In this document: piece by piece, positions 63,101 to 64,000 of the stretch
How positions within the stretch are numbered: position 1 is the stretch's first letter
Layout: each line of letters begins with the position of its first letter
Source: Paenibacillus sp. SYP-B4298
GTDB taxonomy: Bacteria > Bacillota > Bacilli > Paenibacillales > Paenibacillaceae
DNA length: 64,000 nucleotides
Reading direction: 5' to 3'
Assembly (NCBI RefSeq): GCF_027627475.1
Contig: NZ_CP115484.1
Span: 2,154,001 to 2,218,000, forward strand
Made by a program: the position numbers and the translations under genes
The notes under the pieces: generated by a model
Database searches by the model: none
What the model was told of the DNA's origin: nothing
The model's input: the letters and a program-made list of their open reading frames with translations, nothing else

Positions 63101-64000
63101 CTTTTGCAGCGGTACAGACAGATATTGCTGCTGCCATACGCCAAATGGCTCAGTAACGGGCCGTTCCACCCCGTTCAAGATGGCGGATAGCGTATAGCTG
63201 GCATTCTCGTTGCCTGTCGGATCGACATAGTTCGTGCTGTCTGTTATGGGCTGGCTAGTCAGTCGCTCTCCATCACGATACACGTGGAAAGCGATCGAAT
63301 CCGGGTCAAGACCGAGCATGCGCCAGCCGATATAGTTGCCTTGTTCTGTACGAATGGCAACCGGAGCACGATCGAGACGTTCCATATCGCGTACAAGCGT
63401 CGTCACGGCCTCCGTCTCCAGGGCTGTCGATAGCTGCGAGATGCCCCCGGCATTCACGGCGGCTACCTTGTAATAATACGGAATGGTGGTCAGCACAGTC
63501 GTGTCGGAGTAGGATGGTTCCGCAGCTTGAGCGTGCAGCTCATACGGGCCAGCAGCCTTCTTCGAACGGTATACCTGGTAGAAGCGTGCCCCTTGGGCAG
63601 CCTGCCATTGTAAATCGATCCGTTCCTTTGCAATCCCCGCCGCAGTGAGTCCTGTCGGCACCGCCGGCTTGCTGACGGTCTCGTCAATCATCGCCACCTG
63701 CACCGCAATGGATGGCACGGACTCCAGTCCTGAAGCATCCAATGCGGTGACGCTATAGAGATAGTTCAGACCGATCGAGGCGCTCTGATCCGTATAGCTG
63801 GCGCCTACTGTCTCGGCGATCTGCTCGGGCGCTGCTGCTCCGCTTGCTTGACGATAGATACGGTACTTGGCCGCATCGCCAGACGGCACCCATGAGAGCT
63901 TCGCTTCGGCAGGGTCCTCATCCAGCTTCACCTGCTCCAGCTTCAATCCGGCAGGCGCCAGCAGAATCGGTGTAATCTCCAGCCCGTTCAGATGTGCGGT
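60137..64000 (-). CDS. Cell-surface rhamnogalacturonan lyase (PL11) with SLH anchor, 5' end outside window
   Basis: About 1287 residues are visible and the frame is open to the right edge, so the start and signal peptide are missing. Order: part of one domain, two fibronectin III-like repeats, the PL11 N-terminal sandwich (RAPVAIRTEQGNYIGWRML), and a large beta-propeller with calcium sites DLDGDGELEIVML, DLDGDGRAEVAFK and DVDGDGKDEITFG. A Big2-like domain (VSSVSGAATVRAGSSLQMK), a proline/serine linker, a beta-rich region and three SLH repeats (about 1090-1269 counted from 63946) follow. PL11 enzymes (YesW/YesX) cleave the rhamnogalacturonan I backbone of pectin by beta-elimination. The SLH domains hold the enzyme on the cell wall. 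Confidence 0.93.
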   Translation of the reverse strand, partial: TAHLNGLEITPILLAPAGLKLEQVKLDEDPAEAKLSWVPSGDAAKYRIYRQASGAAAPEQIAETVGASYTDQSASIGLNYLYSVTALDASGLESVPSIAVQVAMIDETVSKPAVPTGLTAAGIAKERIDLQWQAAQGARFYQVYRSKKAAGPYELHAQAAEPSYSDTTVLTTIPYYYKVAAVNAGGISQLSTALETEAVTTLVRDMERLDRAPVAIRTEQGNYIGWRMLGLDPDSIAFHVYRDGERLTSQPITDSTNYVDPTGNENASYTLSAILNGVERPVTEPFGVWQQQYLSVPLQKPADGYTKDGQPYTYYAGDASTGDLDGDGELEIVMLWSPSNAKDNSQAGYTGIVYMDAYKLDGTRLWRINLGPNIRAGAHYTQFMVYDLDGDGRAEVAFKTADGTVDGLGKVIGKPDADHRNSSGYVLLGDEFLTVFDGQTGGALATVPYDPPRGDVAAWGDSYGNRVDRFLGAIAYLDGERPSLVMSRGYYTRTVLAAYNFRDGQLTKLWRFDTDDEGYGDYAGQGNHGISVGDVDGDGKDEITFGAMAIDDDGTPLYNTRLGHGDAMHLGNLDPSRPGLEVFGVHENVNAEYGMEMRDAATGEILWGVFTGIDTGRGMSADIDPRYPGEEVWAATITNAQHIPVTGLYTAKGELISTTIPSSTNFGIWWDGDLLRELQDDIRIDKWDWTNSTTKNLLTATGAASNNSTKANPMLQADLLGDWREEVVWRSADSSELRIYSTTDVTEHRIRTLMHDPIYRLGVAWQNVSYNQPPHPGFYLGHGMEMPPMPSIRYAGDQAVGEVEVSSVSGAATVRAGSSLQMKASIRPAEATNKEVIWSVHSVDGSPTELAMISYQGQLQALKPGAVIVKAEATDGSRASGQASITIQPPASMYYPSAQSSSPSAPAVPEPQKSGAASGSGELTLRLEGTDDGRLALSAAELRGAVEGGKSLTIRVDGKPGSNGVKLELALEGWQQGDAKPSSVVLKTDWARLELPLDALLRQLEQQNGKAASRLTIELMREEDDALRIMLLADGQRLEQTAAYRIGLPYQLQPGEQPEQAVAYKRQADGSDQPVRHSRFVSGLAEIELWAGAPGAYMARSFNGSFSDIAQASWAEAPIRLLAARGIVDGYSDGRFRPNEQVTRAAYVKLLLLALELDGTEGGSSFSDVASNAWHAGYIATAHQLGIVQGNPAGQIKPDDPISRQEMAVMTARAAEAAGIELAGVNESPRFTDSGDIADYAAEAIADLQAAGLIRGKQDGRFAPKEPTTRAEAAQLVARLWELRTRG

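Overview
The window looks like a chromosomal segment of a Gram-positive, Paenibacillus-like bacterium. The reasons are moderate GC, strong AGGAGG-type ribosome binding sites, an S-layer-anchored rhamnogalacturonan lyase, secreted GH43 enzymes with ricin lectin tails, CtaB, an Asp23-family protein and an Sfp-type phosphopantetheinyl transferase. Every convincing gene lies on the minus strand, so transcription runs from high to low coordinates. I see no tRNA, rRNA, insertion sequence or CRISPR array.

Region 1 (about 2.5-46.4 kb) is a complete-looking 44-kb operon for a hybrid non-ribosomal peptide/polyketide antibiotic. It starts at a near-consensus sigma-A promoter (46413-46442) and ends at a nested hairpin terminator (2527-2587), and no internal gap exceeds about 45 bases. 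In order of transcription it encodes: a GNAT acetyltransferase; a UDP-glycosyltransferase; a 35-residue peptide; a BtrH-like acyltransferase/protease-fold protein; a secreted serine peptidase fused to an ABC exporter; a type II thioesterase; an Asn-specific C-A-PCP-E NRPS; an FkbH-like glyceryl transferase with an ACP and acyl-CoA dehydrogenase (hydroxymalonyl-ACP); a free-standing acyltransferase; a shared 3-hydroxyacyl-CoA dehydrogenase; a second ACP, second acyl-CoA dehydrogenase and Ser-specific A domain (aminomalonyl-ACP); a C-A(Ser)-PCP-KS-AT-KR-ACP hybrid; a two-module PKS whose first AT is dead; an NRPS with half a condensation domain and two A-PCP modules; and a flavin monooxygenase.

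Read colinearly, the line makes acyl-D-Asn, then Ser, malonate, aminomalonate (loaded in trans) and hydroxymalonate, every ketone being reduced, followed by two amino acids. This is the logic of the Bacillus antibiotic zwittermicin A: the predicted polyol matches its 4,8-diamino-2,3,5,7,9-pentahydroxy acid core. The fused peptidase-exporter resembles ZmaM and would remove the acyl-D-Asn prodrug leader. The tail, the glycosyltransferase, the small peptide with its BtrH-like neighbour, and the monooxygenase in place of a thioesterase suggest a new member of this family. The comparison with zwittermicin rests on family knowledge, not on a database search.

Region 2 (1-2220) is the start of a separate transcription unit, a fatty-acyl-AMP ligase-ACP-condensation protein that runs off the left edge and probably begins a lipopeptide synthetase.

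Region 3 (46.6-54.2 kb) holds housekeeping and resistance genes: a ZIP metal transporter, a MerR regulator with a serine hydrolase behind a 19-bp-spacer promoter, an FAD amine oxidase, an Asp23-family protein, ctaB, and an Lsa-type ABC-F ribosome protection gene with a three-arm transcription attenuator.

Region 4 (54.5-64 kb) is devoted to plant polysaccharides: two secreted GH43 enzymes with near-duplicate ricin domains behind a small upstream ORF, and a PL11 rhamnogalacturonan lyase with three SLH domains that runs off the right edge. The Sfp-type transferase needed to activate all carrier domains sits between them.
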